Made by a program: the position numbers and the translations under genes. Of a stretch of 64,000 nt of DNA, positions 61,931 through 64,000 are shown piece after piece. The DNA comes from an uncultured Halobacteriovorax sp. (GTDB lineage Bacteria > Bdellovibrionota > Bacteriovoracia > Bacteriovoracales > Bacteriovoracaceae). Under the pieces are notes generated by a model. It searched no databases. It had not been told where the DNA came from and saw only the letters and a program-made list of their open reading frames with translations. Location: contig CAJXVS010000001.1 of the NCBI GenBank assembly GCA_913061265.1, positions 310,001-374,000 of the forward strand, in the 5' to 3' direction. Each line of letters begins with the position of its first letter. The first letter of the stretch is position 1.

Positions 61931-62647
61931 ATGCGCAAAATCTACCAAAGCTTTGAAGAATTACTAAAACAAAACCAAGGGCTCTTTAGCCTGCTTCGTA
62001 AGAAAGAAGGCAGAAAGATGGACGGAACCTTCCGCGCCATTTGGGATGCCCGTCAAGCTGAGATTGATGAATTCAAAGTCGCAGTAGATGAACTCTATAA
62101 GCAAATAAATTTTGAACAAAAACAAAGCAAAGAATATAAAAGTCTTCTAGAGAAATCTATCAGTGAAAATGCTGCTCAAGAAGAAAGGCTTAATAGGTTA
62201 AGTGAATTCCTCTCTGTTTCAACAACAGAGTTTGCAGATGAGCTCTTTCAAAAAGAGAAGATGATCACTTACTTAAATAAGAAGTTTGAAGAAAGACTCG
62301 CCTTTGAAGAAACCCTTAATACTGAGATTGAAAAGAAAGAGCGCTTTAGCCGCTCTCTTGAATCAGCCTTCAATATGGCCCAGTCACAAATCGGTCATGA
62401 TTCAGAAGTTGTAGAAAATAAAGAAAAAGCTGTAGCTGAGCAGTCTGTTCAGATAAGTCTTCTTCTTAAAGAAGTTAAGAACCTTAAAAATAAGAATCAA
62501 GAAGTGAATCAAGAGTTAGAAAACACACTAAAAGAGCTAGAAGAATCAAAGAGCTACGCTAGGCAATACAAGATGATCAATAATAAGATGTCTAATGAGC
62601 TTCACCGCTTAAATAATAAAGTTCACGAATTAGATCCCTATCAGTAA
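61931..62647 (+). CDS. Coiled-coil protein of unknown function
   Basis: A 238-residue protein, mostly one long coiled coil from about residue 45 to 230 (EIDEFKVAVDELYKQI; NLKNKNQEVNQELENTLKEL). There is no signal peptide or membrane segment. Residues 1-40 are basic. Likely a structural or scaffold protein in the cytoplasm. It meets the next gene tail to tail with no gap. Confidence 0.65.
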   Translation: MRKIYQSFEELLKQNQGLFSLLRKKEGRKMDGTFRAIWDARQAEIDEFKVAVDELYKQINFEQKQSKEYKSLLEKSISENAAQEERLNRLSEFLSVSTTEFADELFQKEKMITYLNKKFEERLAFEETLNTEIEKKERFSRSLESAFNMAQSQIGHDSEVVENKEKAVAEQSVQISLLLKEVKNLKNKNQEVNQELENTLKELEESKSYARQYKMINNKMSNELHRLNNKVHELDPYQ

Positions 62648-63526
62648 TTACTGACAGACTGATTTAATATTAGTTTTGAATTTTCGGTCAGCTGTAATCT
62701 CATCAGAAAGCGCATTGATTGCCCTCCAATTATGTTTCATCCCGGTCTTCAAATGGCAGACTGCCTTTAAGATACCTTGAAAACCTGACTCATTAAACTT
62801 TAAGCCTTTTAGTTTTTCGAAGACTAAAATAGTTGTATAGGGATCAGCGCCGCTTAATGATTCTTCAATAAGAGACTGCATCTCATCGTCAGAGATAGAC
62901 CCATTGTTAATTAACTCTAAAGACCTGATAACCGCTTTACCTTTCATATTTGAGAGGACTTCTTTTAGTGTCCCTTTTCTGTGAAGCTGAAGGACTGCTT
63001 CCCCAGCCAATTCATTATTCTCGCTTTGAATAAAACTCTCTAGAACCGATGTTGGTAGGAGAAATTTACTCTCTTCTTTTTCTTCATAAGCTTTATTTAA
63101 GAGCTTAATCAGTCTTAACTGACTCTTTCTTGCGTGAGTTTGAGATTCATCAAAATAACCGTCTTCATCGGGCTCCATGCCACAGAAATCTTTCTCTTGG
63201 CAGTTCTCTAAGTTTTCAAGCAGGCCCTTAGCCTCATCTTGCCACTTCTCTTTTAGCTCCGGTAAGAGTTCTTTTATGGACTTTGAGAAGTCTTGGGCCT
63301 TTTCAAGAAGCACCACTTCTGTACTTTTACGAGAGACTTTACTGTTAAGGATCTTTAATTCCGCGGTTGGCCCCCCAGGAGCTTCGACTTTAATGACAAT
63401 TTCTTTGGTTTTTTTAGCTTTGACAGGCGCATCTGAAAAATTCTTTTTGAGGTAGTACTCATTGAATAAAAAAAGAAGGGGGGCGAACCCCATTGTGAGT
63501 AAGACTTTGCGCCAAAAACCTTTCAC
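62648..63526 (-). CDS. Membrane-anchored helical protein of unknown function
   Basis: A 292-residue protein beginning with GTG, with one N-terminal membrane segment (KVLLTMGFAPLLFLFN) followed by a basic stretch. The rest is helical with possible HEAT-like pairs (NNELAGEAVLQLHRKG, VIRSLELINNGSIS, TTILVFEKLKGLKFN). Four cysteines are in the exported part (CQEKDFC; CHLK; VCQ at the end). No family recognised. GGGGGG lies before the start. Confidence 0.6.
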   Translation of the reverse strand: MKGFWRKVLLTMGFAPLLFLFNEYYLKKNFSDAPVKAKKTKEIVIKVEAPGGPTAELKILNSKVSRKSTEVVLLEKAQDFSKSIKELLPELKEKWQDEAKGLLENLENCQEKDFCGMEPDEDGYFDESQTHARKSQLRLIKLLNKAYEEKEESKFLLPTSVLESFIQSENNELAGEAVLQLHRKGTLKEVLSNMKGKAVIRSLELINNGSISDDEMQSLIEESLSGADPYTTILVFEKLKGLKFNESGFQGILKAVCHLKTGMKHNWRAINALSDEITADRKFKTNIKSVCQ

Positions 63527-63541
63527 TTTCGCCCCCCAGAA

Positions 63542-63565
63542 GAGGTTTCTCGTTAAAGAAACTTC
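63542..63565 (-). other. Hairpin between two reverse-strand genes
   Basis: GAGGTTTCT and AGAAACTTC form a 9-bp stem with one wobble pair and a 6-nt loop, 6 nt after the partial gene's stop. No U-tract follows on the reverse strand; the next bases are GGGG-rich. It may slow or process the transcript rather than end it. Confidence 0.35.
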
Positions 63566-63571
63566 TCGGTA

Positions 63572-64000
63572 TTATTTATTTAATAATCTTTTAAGTGCTA
63601 CTGAGTTATTTGTTTTATTCTTCATGTTGTTAATAACTTCAATAACAGCTGCCTTAACATCTCCACTTAGGCGAAGATTTAGGTCTTCATGCATACCAAT
63701 GATACCTGTCTCAGGATAAGCTAAAACTTTATCTAGGTTTCTTTTGAACCCTCTGTCATGACCTTGGTAAGCTGAAGCACTGTCTGCAAAACGACAAGCA
63801 TTCTTGTATGATCCACCATTATAATAACCACCCCAGATTCCTCTCACAAGGCTTTCGTAGTTAACAGATCCATTTTCATAGATACAATCATAGTTATTAG
63901 CCGTTCTATAGAGAGGCTCAAAACCTTTCATTAGAAAACCAATTCCATACTTCATTGTTTCATCAACTGACTCATAGTTCTTGTTGGCCAAGAATACATC
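63572..64000 (-). CDS. C-terminal part of a protein of unknown function (window edge)
   Basis: The reverse frame is open for 143 codons from the window edge; the first possible in-window start is a TTG at 63991, so the true start is most likely outside. The visible part has two cysteines (NYDCIYE and NACRFAD), an aromatic-glycine-rich run (GIWGGYYNGGSY) and GHDRGFKRNLDKVLAYP. It looks exported. The YNGG segment recalls lytic transglycosylase tails, but without the catalytic part this is only a guess. Confidence 0.55.
   Translation of the reverse strand, partial: DVFLANKNYESVDETMKYGIGFLMKGFEPLYRTANNYDCIYENGSVNYESLVRGIWGGYYNGGSYKNACRFADSASAYQGHDRGFKRNLDKVLAYPETGIIGMHEDLNLRLSGDVKAAVIEVINNMKNKTNNSVALKRLLNK

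Noticed and set aside
1-64000. tRNA, rRNA, CRISPR arrays, insertion sequences or prophage
   Set aside because: Intergenic gaps are all under 300 bases. I saw no cloverleaf, repeat-spacer pattern, transposase or integrase.

Overview
The window looks like chromosomal DNA of a low-GC (visually about 35-40 % G+C) predatory-type Bdellovibrionota bacterium, most likely the Bacteriovoracaceae/Halobacteriovoraceae lineage. The pointers are a TIGR02147-family (DUF4423) regulator, several giant secreted proteins, a complete one-locus type II secretion system, and an unusual pair of short type IIA topoisomerase subunits. This placement is inference; there is no rRNA gene in the window. I found no tRNA, rRNA, CRISPR array, insertion sequence or prophage. 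Genes are tightly packed and no gene-free stretch exceeds 300 bases.

Layout. 1-2.9 kb: the 5' part of an M61 aminopeptidase, an A-type iron-sulfur carrier-like protein without its C-terminal cysteines, and a LysR regulator. 2.9-5.5 kb: an accessory cluster of four small exported two-cysteine proteins (three are paralogues) around a TIGR02147 regulator; the same inverted repeat, CTGTAC-N8-GTACAG, stands upstream at both ends. 5.6-8.5 kb: a TonB-like membrane protein, a tautomerase, an HD-GYP protein with a pseudo-receiver, and a small membrane protein. 8.76-18.67 kb: one 3302-residue modular surface protease (gingipain-type C25 domain) ending in a GlyGly-CTERM/MYXO-CTERM-like tail. 18.6-22.2 kb: an FG-GAP/UnbV lipoprotein and a long-chain acyl-CoA dehydrogenase.

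22.4-36.6 kb: gspCDEFGHIJKLMN in canonical order. 36.7-43 kb: farnesyl diphosphate synthase, MerR and IHF genes, a TetR regulator, and the two topoisomerase subunits. 42.8-46.2 kb: two exported proteins of unknown function, a GNAT acetyltransferase and argS. 46.4-55.8 kb: a 1962-residue exported protein containing ten spaced cysteine pairs, a GlpG-like rhomboid protease, a small cytoplasmic protein, and a 697-residue exported protein behind a sigma-28-like promoter. 55.9-61.9 kb: an Rrf2-sufBCDS-nfu iron-sulfur assembly operon plus a DUF3820 gene. 61.9-64 kb: a coiled-coil protein, a membrane-anchored protein and a partial exported protein.

How the parts may work together. The type II secretion system supplies an export route for the C25 giant and other signal-peptide proteins nearby. 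The C25 protein's tail predicts cleavage and re-anchoring by a sorting protease; the rhomboid in this window is a candidate only in the loosest sense because it resembles GlpG. The suf operon and the IscA-like gene both serve iron-sulfur cluster supply. The most novel material is the small secreted two-cysteine cluster with its shared operator, the cysteine-pair repeat giant, and the eukaryote/T4-like topoisomerase pair.
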